A stretch of 43,710 nt of DNA from Chitinivibrionia bacterium (GTDB lineage: Bacteria > Fibrobacterota > Chitinivibrionia > Chitinivibrionales > Chitinivibrionaceae), in the NCBI GenBank assembly GCA_009787445.1, contig WRFX01000005.1:1-43710 (forward strand), written 5' to 3'. The notes beneath the pieces were generated by a model. That model ran no database searches. It saw nothing but the letters and a program-made list of their open reading frames with translations, and was not told the origin of the DNA. The translations under genes were made by a program, and so were the position numbers. This document shows positions 16,430-25,736 of this stretch, in pieces. How positions within the stretch are numbered: the first letter of the stretch is position 1; each line of letters opens with the position of its first letter.

Positions 16430-17626
16430 TTATATAAAATAACCGCGTTTTTCGGCTTCTTGCCAACCGGTAAGTTCGCGCAAAAAGCACAACGGTTTCA
16501 TCATAGAATTATACAAAAACATAAATTTGAGTTCGTTTTTTTCGTGTTCGAATTGAACAATATTTTTCCTTTGGAAAACGGGAGCGACGATATTTTTTAC
16601 CGCGATTTCAATTTTTGCCGAATCGCCCAAAAATAAAAGTTTTTCTTTATATATTCTCAATTTTCCAAAATCGAGCGTCGCGATTAGTCCGCCGTAATCG
16701 CTTTGAACGAGTCGCGCCTTTTCGCTTTCGCACAAAATTTCGTCCGCTTTTGCGTTTTCTATTAAATTTCTTGCAAAATTTTTCTGCATTTTTACCCATT
16801 CGTAAAGATTTGTAATTTCGTTTTCGGGATTTTCTAAATATAAATTTGCGTTAAAAGTTTGTTCTTTTTTGCATTTTTCGCAAATTATAGAATTTTTTTC
16901 AAATTTTAATTTTTCCAATTCTTTGCAACTCGGACAAATCCAAAGCAGATTTTCCATTCCCGAAACGAGATTTTTGCCCGAAAATTTATTGTTTTTCGAT
17001 TTTTCAACGTCGTTATGTTTTATATAATTTATGATTTCGCCGCGAATTTCTTCAAAATTTTTCGATTTGACCGTTTCGGCGTCTATAATTTTTCTATGAA
17101 CGATGATTTGTCCTTTTCTGTCGTCTTCCGCCCACCACGGATGCGCGATAAAGTTGCCTTCAATTCGATGCATAACGATTGAAACGTTTAATTTTTGCGA
17201 CATTTTTTCTATCCCCGGATAAATCGGCTGCGTTTCGCCGTCCCAAGAAGTTTGTCCTTCGGGAAAAATCATAAGCGGATAATTCGCTTTAATTTCCGAA
17301 ATGCTTCTTTTCATAGAGCCGATGTCCGAAAGTCCCTTTTTTTTGGGAAACGCGCCTATGTTTTTAAGAAACCAGCGACGAAAGAAAGGCGCCTTAAATC
17401 CGTCTTCGTTCATCATTATGGAAACGGGCGTTTTTGAAGCGTGGCATACAATCCACGGGTCTAAAAGATTTGCGTGATTAGACAACATAATATACGGCGC
17501 TTTCGGCAGTTTATCGCCTTCAAATTTCAAAAATTTTCCATATTTCGCCCAAACTATGAGCGGAACGATACCGGAATTTATTTTCCAAAAAAACCAACGC
17601 CAAAGTTTTTTCAAATTTTTTTTCAT
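16430..17626 (-). CDS. PlsC-type acyltransferase with internal zinc ribbon
   Basis: The first 215 residues form a PlsC-like glycerophospholipid acyltransferase domain. The catalytic HX4D motif is NHANLLD (H51, D56), and FPEGQTSWDG (121-130) replaces the usual FPEGTRS. After it comes a zinc-ribbon-like site, CPSC (231-234) and CEKC (249-252). A 140-residue C-terminal region may be a PH/GRAM-like sandwich. The full 398 residues exceed PlsC (about 240). Acyl transfer to a lysophospholipid or other surface lipid is inferred. It starts 12 bp after ychF and is separated from the ZapB-like gene by 98 bp of AT-rich DNA. Confidence 0.8.
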   Translation of the reverse strand: MKKNLKKLWRWFFWKINSGIVPLIVWAKYGKFLKFEGDKLPKAPYIMLSNHANLLDPWIVCHASKTPVSIMMNEDGFKAPFFRRWFLKNIGAFPKKKGLSDIGSMKRSISEIKANYPLMIFPEGQTSWDGETQPIYPGIEKMSQKLNVSIVMHRIEGNFIAHPWWAEDDRKGQIIVHRKIIDAETVKSKNFEEIRGEIINYIKHNDVEKSKNNKFSGKNLVSGMENLLWICPSCKELEKLKFEKNSIICEKCKKEQTFNANLYLENPENEITNLYEWVKMQKNFARNLIENAKADEILCESEKARLVQSDYGGLIATLDFGKLRIYKEKLLFLGDSAKIEIAVKNIVAPVFQRKNIVQFEHEKNELKFMFLYNSMMKPLCFLRELTGWQEAEKRGYFI

Positions 17627-17638
17627 TTTTTTTATATC

Positions 17639-18730
17639 CTAAACGTTAAACTTAAAAAACATAATATCGCCGTCTTTTACGACGTAATCTTTGCCTTCAA
17701 GCCGAATTTTGCCGTGATTTCTAATCTCCGTTTCGCTTTTATAAGCAAGCAAATCCGCGAGCGTATAAACTTCCGCTTTTATAAATCCGCGTTCAAAATC
17801 CGAATGAATAACTCCCGCCGCCTGAGGCGCGGTAAAGCCCTTTTTTATAGTCCAAGCGCGATTTTCCGTTTCGCCCGCCGTAAAAAACGTTTGCAAGTCC
17901 AATAAATCGTAAGCCGCTCTCGCCAAAACGTTGAGACCGGGCTCGGTAAGTCCCAAATCCGCCAAAAATTCCAATTTGTCGTCTTTTTCTAATTCCGCAA
18001 GTTCTTCTTCTATTTTTCCGCTGATTTTTATGCAAAGCGCGTTGTCTTTTTCGGCAATTTCTTGCAACTCTTTTACAAATTTATTGTCTTCTTTAAGTCC
18101 CGCTTCGTCGACGTTTGCGACGTACAAAACCGGCTTTATTGTAATAAGATGAAGTTCGGATAAAAGCGGTTTTTCATCGTCCGAAAGCGCGGTTCTTGCG
18201 GGAATTCCGTTATTTATCTGTTCAATCGCTTTTGTCGTAACTTCCAATTTTGCCGAAACTTCCTTGTCGCCGACTTTTCGCATTTTTTCGAGGCGAACTT
18301 TGCTTTTTTCAAGCGTTTCCAAATCCTTCAACATAAGTTCGGTATCGATAACGCCGACGTCGCGTTTTGGGTCAATGGAGCCGTCGACGTGCGTAATTTC
18401 GGCGCAGTCAAAACATCTCACGACGTGCAAAATCGCATTTACGCTTTTTATATGCCCCAAAAATTGATTTCCAAGTCCTTCGCCCGTCGACGCGCCTTTT
18501 ACGAGTCCTGCAATATCCACCAATTCCAAAAGCGCGGGAACAATTTTTTTCGTAGGAATAATTTCGCTAATTTGCTCCAAACGAATATCGGGAACGCTCA
18601 CGACGCCCGAATTTGGGTCAATGGTGCAAAACGGATAATTAGCCGTTTCCGCTTTTCCCGACGAAATCGCGTTAAAAATAGTTGACTTTCCTACGTTTGG
18701 CAACCCGACTATTCCTGCTGATACGCTCAT
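17639..18730 (-). CDS. ychF: Ribosome-binding ATPase YchF/OLA1
   Basis: YchF is an Obg-related P-loop ATPase that associates with ribosomes and modulates stress responses. The 363-residue length is typical. G1 is GLPNVGKST (9-17); the family-specific [28 protein letters not shown] and a C-terminal TGS domain with [27 protein letters not shown] follow. The non-canonical G4 (NVDE) is the reason this subfamily prefers ATP. It is the first gene of the leftward series and divergent from the polysaccharide genes. Confidence 0.97.
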   Translation of the reverse strand: MSVSAGIVGLPNVGKSTIFNAISSGKAETANYPFCTIDPNSGVVSVPDIRLEQISEIIPTKKIVPALLELVDIAGLVKGASTGEGLGNQFLGHIKSVNAILHVVRCFDCAEITHVDGSIDPKRDVGVIDTELMLKDLETLEKSKVRLEKMRKVGDKEVSAKLEVTTKAIEQINNGIPARTALSDDEKPLLSELHLITIKPVLYVANVDEAGLKEDNKFVKELQEIAEKDNALCIKISGKIEEELAELEKDDKLEFLADLGLTEPGLNVLARAAYDLLDLQTFFTAGETENRAWTIKKGFTAPQAAGVIHSDFERGFIKAEVYTLADLLAYKSETEIRNHGKIRLEGKDYVVKDGDIMFFKFNV

Positions 18731-18886
18731 TTTTTCTCACTTTCGTTATATTTTAAGGGAGAAAATACTTTTTTGCCGCTTGTAAAACATAAAATTAAAT
18801 AAAAATTTGGAAATTGGCAAATAATTTTCATTTTCCCGCAAACAAAAATTATTTTAGCGGTTATAAAATATCAAAAAGGAGAACGA

Positions 18887-19762
18887 GTGGACGGCAAATT
18901 CTTGAAAACAATAAAAAGATTGGGGAACAAATATAAATTCTTAAAAAATAATCCCGTTTGGATTATAGCGCGGCATTTATATTGCTCTTATACTCTTTAT
19001 AAAATTTCCCGTTTTTACGCTAAAAATACCGAAAGAATTGCGGCTGTGGCAAATATGTTAGCCGACGAAAAAAGTAAAGACACGTATCTTGGAATTATAA
19101 AATTTCGTCAAACTTACAAAGAAAAAGATTATCCGTTTTCGTGTTATGAAGAATCGCAATATTTTATTGAAGAGTTGAAACTTAACGAAAACGAAGTTTT
19201 TATAGATTGCGGCGCATATACGGGAGATACTATTGACGTTTTTCTGTCGCAAACGGACGGCAAATACGCGCAAATAATCGCTTTTGAACCTTGTTTGGAG
19301 AATTTTGCGAAATTGCAGGAAAAACACGGTTCCAACTCCAAAATAACTCTAATAAACGCCGGCGTTTACGACAAAGACGGAGACGTTTGTTTTGACGTCG
19401 GACATTTGCAGCCGCATCACGGCGGCGGCTTCGGCGGCGCAAAAATAGTCGACGATTCAAATATCGGCATACAGGTAAAAAAGATAGACAACTTGAATTT
19501 GACAAACGTTTCTTTCATAAAAATGGATATAGAAGGCGCGGAACTTAACGCTTTGAAAGGCGCGCGACAAACGATTTTAAGAGATAAACCAAAATTGGCT
19601 ATATCTATTTATCACAGCGAAGACGATATGATTCGTATTGCGGAATACGTCCGAAATTTAGAATCGGAATATAAACTTTACGTTCGGCATCACGGAAAAT
19701 ATTTATCCGAAATGGCGCGCACGGCTCGATGCGAAACAGTATTGTACGCGCTGCCGTATTAA
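18887..19762 (+). CDS. FkbM-family methyltransferase
   Basis: The 291-residue protein has a class I AdoMet fold of the FkbM type. Motif I is DCGAYTGDT, followed by AFEPCLENF and FIKMDIEGAELNALKGA, the family hallmark. Such enzymes O-methylate sugars or lipids. The glycosyltransferases that follow at once point to surface-polysaccharide modification. The start is GTG with AAAAGGAGAA a few bases upstream. Specific acceptor unknown. It opens a rightward unit of three genes. Confidence 0.88.
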   Translation: MDGKFLKTIKRLGNKYKFLKNNPVWIIARHLYCSYTLYKISRFYAKNTERIAAVANMLADEKSKDTYLGIIKFRQTYKEKDYPFSCYEESQYFIEELKLNENEVFIDCGAYTGDTIDVFLSQTDGKYAQIIAFEPCLENFAKLQEKHGSNSKITLINAGVYDKDGDVCFDVGHLQPHHGGGFGGAKIVDDSNIGIQVKKIDNLNLTNVSFIKMDIEGAELNALKGARQTILRDKPKLAISIYHSEDDMIRIAEYVRNLESEYKLYVRHHGKYLSEMARTARCETVLYALPY

Positions 19763-19788
19763 ATTAAGGTTTTTGAGAGGTAAAAAAA

Positions 19789-20832
19789 ATGTCTAAAAAA
19801 ATATATTTAACAGGAACGCATTCTTTGGGAGTTACGAACGGCGGAGTGGCGACGCAAACGAGAAAAACGTTTGAAGCGTGCCGCGAGTTCGGTTTGCCCG
19901 TAGAAATTTATAATACTTGGGATACGATAAATCCGCAAAACGTCGGGGCGTTTCATATATTTTCGGCAAATTATGAAATGCACCATTTATCGCGAACGCT
20001 TTATGAAAAACGCATTCCGCAGTTGGTTTCGTCGGTTTTTTATACGCGACATCCGTTTTGGAAAATTGCGGGAATACGCGCAATTACAAAATTTATTTCG
20101 CATTTTGATTCGGGAACGAAATCGGTTTTTGATTATTCGCACGAAGTTATGAAAAACGCCGAATTTATAATGCCGAACACAAGCGACGAAGCAAAGCAAA
20201 TTCGACAGTTATTCAAAATTCCCGAAGAAAAAATTATTGTCGTTCCAAACGGCGTAGATAAAAAATTCGCAAACGCGAGTCCAGAATTATTTAAGAAAAA
20301 ATACGGCGAAAGCGATATTATTTTATCCGTTACTATGCTTGGAAAAGAACGCAAAAACGGACTGAATATGATTAAAGCGCTTGGAAAAATAGATAGCCCG
20401 TCGTATATTATCGGCTCGTTTCATACCGAAAGTAATTACGGGAAATTGTGCAAGGCGGAATTGGAAAAATATCCGCAAATTCGCTATATAGGAATGTTTG
20501 ACCACAAGTCCGAAATGCTTGCGAGCGCCTACGCAAGCGCGAAAGTTTTCGTGCTTCCCTCTTGGCTTGAAACGCCCGGACTTGCCTCTATGGAAGCGGC
20601 TCTTGCGGGTTCGCAAATAGTTACCACTCCTATTGGCGGCACGAAAGATTATTTTAAGGATTTCGCGGTTTATATCGACCCGTATTCCGTAGATTCTATT
20701 GCGGCGGGAATTAAAATCGCGCTAAAAAAGGATAAAAACGAGCAAAAAAAAATGAAAGAATTTATTTTTAATAATTTTTTGTGGGAAAATGTGGCGCAAG
20801 CGTATAGTAAAATTTACGGAAAGTTTTTGTGA
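19789..20832 (+). CDS. GT4-family glycosyltransferase
   Basis: A GT-B fold retaining glycosyltransferase of 347 residues. The glycine-rich acceptor loop is GVTNGGVATQTRKTF near the N-terminus, the linker contains VVPNGVD and the nucleotide-sugar site contains LPSWLETPGLASMEAALAG followed by GGTKDYF. The EX7E-like region reads E-T-P-G-L-A-S-M-E. It acts on the cytoplasmic face during polysaccharide assembly. Donor and acceptor cannot be read out. Spacing of 26 bp after the FkbM gene and 9 bp before the next gene suggests one transcript. Confidence 0.88.
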   Translation: MSKKIYLTGTHSLGVTNGGVATQTRKTFEACREFGLPVEIYNTWDTINPQNVGAFHIFSANYEMHHLSRTLYEKRIPQLVSSVFYTRHPFWKIAGIRAITKFISHFDSGTKSVFDYSHEVMKNAEFIMPNTSDEAKQIRQLFKIPEEKIIVVPNGVDKKFANASPELFKKKYGESDIILSVTMLGKERKNGLNMIKALGKIDSPSYIIGSFHTESNYGKLCKAELEKYPQIRYIGMFDHKSEMLASAYASAKVFVLPSWLETPGLASMEAALAGSQIVTTPIGGTKDYFKDFAVYIDPYSVDSIAAGIKIALKKDKNEQKKMKEFIFNNFLWENVAQAYSKIYGKFL

Positions 20833-20841
20833 GGTAAATTT

Positions 20842-21861
20842 TTGAATAAAATAAAAATCGTATTTTCTCCTTTTGACAACCAATATAATAAATATATAGA
20901 TTTGATGAAAAACGCTTACGGCTCGTTTGCCGACGTCGCAAAATTCAGCGTTAAAAATTTTTTTTCGCATAAAAATTTCGTGCTTAATTGGTATGAAAGT
21001 AGGAAATTTATAAAATTTATCGTCGTAATGTTGCTTTTGAAAATAACAAACAAAAAAATTATTTGGGTAATGCACAATAAACTTCCGCACGATACAAAAA
21101 ATAAGTTTTTAAGTTCGCTAAAAATGAAAATTATCGCTAATTTTGCGGATAAAATAATAATTCATTCAAAAATAAGCGAAAAAGAGTTAAAAAAAATTAA
21201 CGATTCGCCAAATTTTTCCGCAAAAATAGCGTATATTCCGCATCCTAATTATATTGAAACCTATGGGAAAATTGCCGAAAATAAAATTTGCGGCGATAAA
21301 TTAAAATTACTTTTTTTTGGAATGATAAAACCGTACAAAAACGTGGAATTGCTTATCGATACGTTTAACGAGTTAAATTTGGAAAATTTAGAATTGTCTA
21401 TTTACGGTTTCGCGCAAAAAAATTACGCGAAAAAATTACGCGAAAAAATTGCAAACAATAAAAATATAAAGTATGATTTCGGATTTATAGACGATAACAA
21501 AATTCCGCAAATTTTTGCGCAAAATCATATTTTAGCAACGCCGTATAATTTGGAAAGCGCACTTAATTCGGGAAGCGTTATTTTGGCGTTTTCTTATAAA
21601 AGAACGGTGTTAAGTCCAAACAACGGCACTTTAAGCGATATTGAAAATAAAAATATGTTTTTTGCTTACGAATATGAAAATTCGCGGCGACACAAAGAAA
21701 TTTTGAAAGAAAAAATATTGGATTTATATCAAAATTATTCCGACGATTACAATCGTTTGCTTGAACTCGGCAAAGATTGTTTTGAATACGCGCAAAAAAA
21801 TAATTCTCCGGAAAAAATAAGCGAAAAATTGAAAGTTTTGTTTGCGGAAAAATCCGTATGA
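20842..21861 (+). CDS. Probable GT-B glycosyltransferase
   Basis: A 339-residue, lysine- and asparagine-rich protein with the layout of GT-B transferases. The N-terminal half includes IIWVMHNKLPH and FADKIIIHSK; the C-terminal half includes LLFFGMIKPYKNVELLIDTF, then LELSIYGFAQ and NHILATPYNLESALNSGSV. The last stretch replaces the usual E-x7-E and resembles divergent GumK/GT70-like or GT94-like mannosyl- or glucuronosyltransferases. The start is TTG with GAGGT 6 nt upstream. Its base composition is more AT-rich than its neighbours, common in polysaccharide loci. Confidence 0.78.
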   Translation: MNKIKIVFSPFDNQYNKYIDLMKNAYGSFADVAKFSVKNFFSHKNFVLNWYESRKFIKFIVVMLLLKITNKKIIWVMHNKLPHDTKNKFLSSLKMKIIANFADKIIIHSKISEKELKKINDSPNFSAKIAYIPHPNYIETYGKIAENKICGDKLKLLFFGMIKPYKNVELLIDTFNELNLENLELSIYGFAQKNYAKKLREKIANNKNIKYDFGFIDDNKIPQIFAQNHILATPYNLESALNSGSVILAFSYKRTVLSPNNGTLSDIENKNMFFAYEYENSRRHKEILKEKILDLYQNYSDDYNRLLELGKDCFEYAQKNNSPEKISEKLKVLFAEKSV

Positions 21862-21870
21862 GATAAAATT

Positions 21871-22665
21871 TTAATTTTTTTTGCGAAACAAATTATTTCT
21901 AAACGCTTTAATTTTTAGACGCGACAAAAATAATCTCGTCAATCCGAATATTTGGAAAATCAAATATATTTTCGGGCAATTTTTAATTATAATCTTACTC
22001 GCCGCGAAAAATTTATCGGGGGAAGAAATTATTGAATAATTGCTTGCGTTGCAATATTTTACCAAAATTTTGTCGACGCCCGCTACTTTCGCGTTGTTTC
22101 TGATTGCGCGAACGCTGATTTCATAATCCTGCAACGAAGGAATGTTCAAGTTAAATCCGCCTGTTTTTTTCAAAAAATCGCTCTTAAACATCAAACAGGA
22201 AGTCGTTCCCGGATAATTTATGAACAAAATCGCGATTTTAGGACTTAAAAAAAGCGGTTTTTTATGAAAATGCCGCGAAATTTTTTTCCCGTCCGAGTCC
22301 GTCATTTGAACGCCCGTATAAACCAAATCGGCGTTTTCTTTTGTTATCGTTTCGTATTGAATTTGTAATTTTTCGGCAAGCCACTCGTCGTCGTCGTCCA
22401 AAAATGCAATATATTTGCCGTTTGCCCGCTCAATCGCCTGATTTCTGCATTTATTTGAACCGACTTGAATTTCGTTTCGAAAATAAATTATCGAAATTTT
22501 TGAATTTTTTTGTAAATTTTCGCAATATTCTTTTGTGCCGTCAGAAGAGTTGTCGTCGATAATAATCAATTCGTCGGGCAAAAGCGTTTGACTTTCCACA
22601 GATTTCACCGCTTTTTTCAGTTGTTCCACGCGGTTACGAGTCGTAATTGTCGCCGTTATTTTCAA
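21871..22665 (-). CDS. GT2-family glycosyltransferase
   Basis: A 264-residue GT-A inverting glycosyltransferase. The N-terminus (ITATITTRNRVEQLKKAVKSV), IIIDDNSSDGT and the DXD-type AFLDDDDEW motif are typical of GT2. It converges on the preceding glycosyltransferase with a 9-bp gap. The TTG start overlaps the TGA stop of the propeller gene (TTGA), implying translational coupling. It likely adds a sugar in polysaccharide synthesis or to the coupled exported protein. The second idea is only inference. Confidence 0.87.
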   Translation of the reverse strand: MKITATITTRNRVEQLKKAVKSVESQTLLPDELIIIDDNSSDGTKEYCENLQKNSKISIIYFRNEIQVGSNKCRNQAIERANGKYIAFLDDDDEWLAEKLQIQYETITKENADLVYTGVQMTDSDGKKISRHFHKKPLFLSPKIAILFINYPGTTSCLMFKSDFLKKTGGFNLNIPSLQDYEISVRAIRNNAKVAGVDKILVKYCNASNYSIISSPDKFFAASKIIIKNCPKIYLIFQIFGLTRLFLSRLKIKAFRNNLFRKKN

Positions 22666-25058
22666 GGGAGCACCACCAATTTATACGTTTTTGTTTTTTT
22701 TCTCGCGATTTTTTCGCCTTCGTATTCTTTCACCGCGACGATATATGTTCCCGGTGCAATATTTTTTGGCGCTTTCCATCTGTAAAAAGAATTTCCGTCG
22801 ATGTTTCTCGTCCATTCGGCGCCGTTTTCGTCAAGATGCGCGACTAATTTTCCCGAAACCGTATATATATCGACGAGCGAATTTTGCGAAGCGCCGGGAA
22901 TCGAAATAAATTCGTGCATAGTAAGCGACAACGGATTTGGAAACAAAAAGTCGGTGTTTGCCTGCGAAGAAGCGGAATTTCTTTGCGGCAGCCGTATTCT
23001 TGTGAGTCCTTTATCGCCTCCGACCCACAAAAAATTCTGTATAGAATCGACGGCGAGAGAAAACGCTTCTTGGTTTATTGCGCCGCTTGTCGGATTAAGC
23101 GAAAATATTGTCTGCGCGGTATCATAAACAGCGGAATCAAGGACGCCGCTCGGCGACAAATACTCGCTTATAACAGCCCGTTGCGCGCCGACGTTTGCGT
23201 TTGCTATCCAAAATACGTTTCTTATTTCCATACTTTCGCCGTCAAAACCGAACAGCGTGTCGCAATATTCCAAAACGACGTCGTTTGTTTTTGCGATAAA
23301 TCTTTCGGGAAGATTTTTTATCGATTGCGGTTTTAACGACGAGGATTTATCGTAAGCAAAAATTTGCGGCGCGCCAAAAGTGCCGACAAAAATATTTCCC
23401 GCTCCCGTCGTTTGCAATTTTGTTACGTTATTTTCGGCAAAAACGGTATCTTTTCTATAATTCATAGTTTCTATTTTCGTATCGAACGGGTCTTTGTTCG
23501 CGTCGATTACCCACAATTCGTCTTTATTCGCAAATCCTAAAAGCAAATCGCCTCTGCCGCTAAACGCAAAATTATTAGGAAAAACCAAATCGTCCCGTCC
23601 GCTAATCAGCAAATAACGAAATTGTTCTTTTTGCGGATTAAACGCGAAAACAAGCGGTATTTCAACGCCGAATCCGAGTTTCAAATCGCGCCAGTAAGTT
23701 CCCCATACCACGCCGTTTTTGTCTGTAATTAAAGCGTCTACTTTAAGCCAATAATATCCGTACCATTCTCCGCCCCAATTCGGCACTAACGACGGATAAT
23801 CGACATATTCTCTCGTATCCAAAACCCATACGCTCCACGAGCCGGTATTCAAATCGTATTCTCTCAAAGGGTCGCCGCAATATCCGAAATACATTTTATT
23901 TTTGCTTTGCGCGACGGCGGTAAAATCGGGACATCCTTTGCTCAAATGTCCAAATCCATCCCAATGTTCGTTGTAGCGGTCAATTTTGCCGTTTTTGGAC
24001 ATTTTTGCAAGCGAAACCCACCATCCGTCGTCGCCGCGTCCATCCTGTATCAATCTTGGCAGTATCCAAAGCGACTGTTCGTCGTCGACAAATAATTTTT
24101 CAATGCTTGTGCTGTTAAAAAAACCGGGAATTACAAGACATCTGTTATTTTTATCGTTTTCAAAATCCACAAACCAAGAAAAATCGGTTTTCGTTCCGAC
24201 GGCGATATTTCCGTTTACGTATTTCAAAAAATTTATAGCGTTGCCAAACGAATCGTTTTCGGCGATTTTTTTGCCCGAATTATCGTATTTAATCAAAATA
24301 TATCTATCTTTTAAAATATCATTTTCGTATTCGATTCTGTAATTTTCGTCAAATAACGCAAAATTTTCAAAATATTTTATACCGTTTTGATAAATAAGCG
24401 TTTTAACTTCTCCAAGCGAATTTTCAAGCGTTTGCCAAGGAACTTGCTGCGCCAAAGGCGAATCGTCGCCGAATTTCGGCTCTTTTATGTAACTCGAAAA
24501 CTTTTCTAATTTGACGACTCCGTTTGTCGCGCCGCTTTTTATTACCGCCCAAAGCGTGTCGCTTTTTATCTCGATTAAACTTACGCCGCCCGCGCCAAAA
24601 TCGTCAAAATTGCGCTTGGTAGAAATAATTTTTCCTTTTTTCGCGTCAAAAACGGACATTCCTTTTTCGTGTCCTATAATTAAATAATTTTCATAAGGTT
24701 TTATAACGTTTATTTTGCTTTTGACGACAAATAAATCGTCGTAAATTTTTTGTCCTCTTCTTTGGCGACGATACAAATATCCGTTTTCGCTTCCTATCCA
24801 AAGTATATCGCCGTCGACGCATAGGGCGGAAAGCGAAATATCGGGAAAATGCTGGTGCGAGTGATGAAGCGCGATAAAATTTTCGCTCGAACTTTGAAAC
24901 TGCGCAAGTCCGCCGTTTGTCGCAATCCAAAGCGTGTCGTTTTGCGTAACTATATCGTTTGCGCCGTTTGTCGCCGCGAAATTTAATACGTTAAGCGGTT
25001 CTACCGCGCAAAACGCAAAAGACGCATAAAAAAGCGAAACGACAAAGTTTTTAAACAT
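22662..25058 (-). CDS. Exported beta-propeller protein with T9SS/FlgD-like C-terminal domain
   Basis: A 798-residue secreted protein with a signal peptide (1-18, ending at FAFCA). Repeats of the two-component-regulator-propeller type follow (DTLWIATNGGLAQF, DILWIGSENGYLYRR, SLWILPR, FLWVGGDKGLTRI). The last 90 residues (from FLFPNPLSL through PGTYIVAVKEYEGEK to KLVVLP) resemble the FlgD-like/Por secretion (T9SS type A) sorting fold. Surface exposure is therefore likely. The propeller repeats normally sit in hybrid sensor kinases; here no kinase domain follows. AAGGAATTTT precedes the ATG. Ligand and role unknown. Confidence 0.8.
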   Translation of the reverse strand: MFKNFVVSLFYASFAFCAVEPLNVLNFAATNGANDIVTQNDTLWIATNGGLAQFQSSSENFIALHHSHQHFPDISLSALCVDGDILWIGSENGYLYRRQRRGQKIYDDLFVVKSKINVIKPYENYLIIGHEKGMSVFDAKKGKIISTKRNFDDFGAGGVSLIEIKSDTLWAVIKSGATNGVVKLEKFSSYIKEPKFGDDSPLAQQVPWQTLENSLGEVKTLIYQNGIKYFENFALFDENYRIEYENDILKDRYILIKYDNSGKKIAENDSFGNAINFLKYVNGNIAVGTKTDFSWFVDFENDKNNRCLVIPGFFNSTSIEKLFVDDEQSLWILPRLIQDGRGDDGWWVSLAKMSKNGKIDRYNEHWDGFGHLSKGCPDFTAVAQSKNKMYFGYCGDPLREYDLNTGSWSVWVLDTREYVDYPSLVPNWGGEWYGYYWLKVDALITDKNGVVWGTYWRDLKLGFGVEIPLVFAFNPQKEQFRYLLISGRDDLVFPNNFAFSGRGDLLLGFANKDELWVIDANKDPFDTKIETMNYRKDTVFAENNVTKLQTTGAGNIFVGTFGAPQIFAYDKSSSLKPQSIKNLPERFIAKTNDVVLEYCDTLFGFDGESMEIRNVFWIANANVGAQRAVISEYLSPSGVLDSAVYDTAQTIFSLNPTSGAINQEAFSLAVDSIQNFLWVGGDKGLTRIRLPQRNSASSQANTDFLFPNPLSLTMHEFISIPGASQNSLVDIYTVSGKLVAHLDENGAEWTRNIDGNSFYRWKAPKNIAPGTYIVAVKEYEGEKIARKKTKTYKLVVLP

Positions 25059-25117
25059 AAAATTCCTTTTTTATAAAAATTATTTGCGGCAAAATTGCGG
25101 CAAAACGTATATTTATT

Positions 25118-25125
25118 GCCGATAA
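25118..25125 (+). promoter_or_regulatory. Sigma-28-like -10 box before the HTH-STAS gene
   Basis: The octamer GCCGATAA is the exact consensus -10 of flagellar sigma-28 promoters and lies 46 bp before the HTH-STAS start. The -35 is poor: CAAA at 101-104 of this line (25101-25104) leaves only 13 bp of spacer instead of 15. It is listed as a weak candidate because a clear sigma-28 promoter exists elsewhere in the window. Confidence 0.25.
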
Positions 25126-25170
25126 AATAACATTTGGCTGATAAATTCAGCGGAAAAAGGTTTAGAAACT

Positions 25171-25725
25171 ATGAATATTTATTACAGAATATACAAACTT
25201 TATCAGCGGAATATTCCAATTCAGCAGATTTCCGTTACGACGCATATTCCGGCGAAAGTGATTAAAGAATTGGTAAATCGCTTTGAAGCGAAAGGCGCAA
25301 TTAACGACGAAAACGAATTGAACAACATCGTCGAACCGTTTTTGGATTACATTATTTCCAAATTTCACAGGCACATTATGCTTGATTTTTCGGGAATGCT
25401 TAAAGGCGAATTTGCGGACAAAATAAAAGCCGCGCTCGAAGAAACGAGAAAAATGCCCGGTCAAGTTTTAGCGATAAAACTCGAAAGCATTATGGAAATC
25501 GACGACGCGGGCGTAAAGCCGATTTACGAATTCAAAGACCAAATAGAGGAATCTTCGGGAAAATACATAGTGTTTTTATCGCCGAGCGACGCGGTCGAAG
25601 AATATATTGAAGCGCACAAAGTCGACGAAAAAATAAAGATTTTCGGAACTCAAAACGCTTTTGAAGAATATGTTTTCAAGCATCAGTCGGGCATTACAAA
25701 AGGCATTCCCACCGTTAAAAAATAA
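25171..25725 (+). CDS. STAS-domain protein with N-terminal helix-turn-helix-like segment
   Basis: The protein is 184 residues. Residues 1-45 look like a winged-helix start (IQQISVTTHIPAKVIKELVNRFEAKGAI read in two helices). Residues about 65-170 form a STAS (anti-anti-sigma) domain: HIMLDFSGML, GQVLAIKLESIMEIDDAG, KYIVFLSPSDAVEEYIEA, IKIFGTQNAFEEYV. The conserved phosphoserine position of SpoIIAA-like proteins (DSSG) is occupied by DDAG (111-114), so switching by phosphorylation is doubtful. AAGG lies 10 nt before the ATG. It faces ftsE convergently. The combination of HTH and STAS is unusual; target unknown. Confidence 0.7.
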   Translation: MNIYYRIYKLYQRNIPIQQISVTTHIPAKVIKELVNRFEAKGAINDENELNNIVEPFLDYIISKFHRHIMLDFSGMLKGEFADKIKAALEETRKMPGQVLAIKLESIMEIDDAGVKPIYEFKDQIEESSGKYIVFLSPSDAVEEYIEAHKVDEKIKIFGTQNAFEEYVFKHQSGITKGIPTVKK

Positions 25726-25736
25726 AGAGAATAAAG

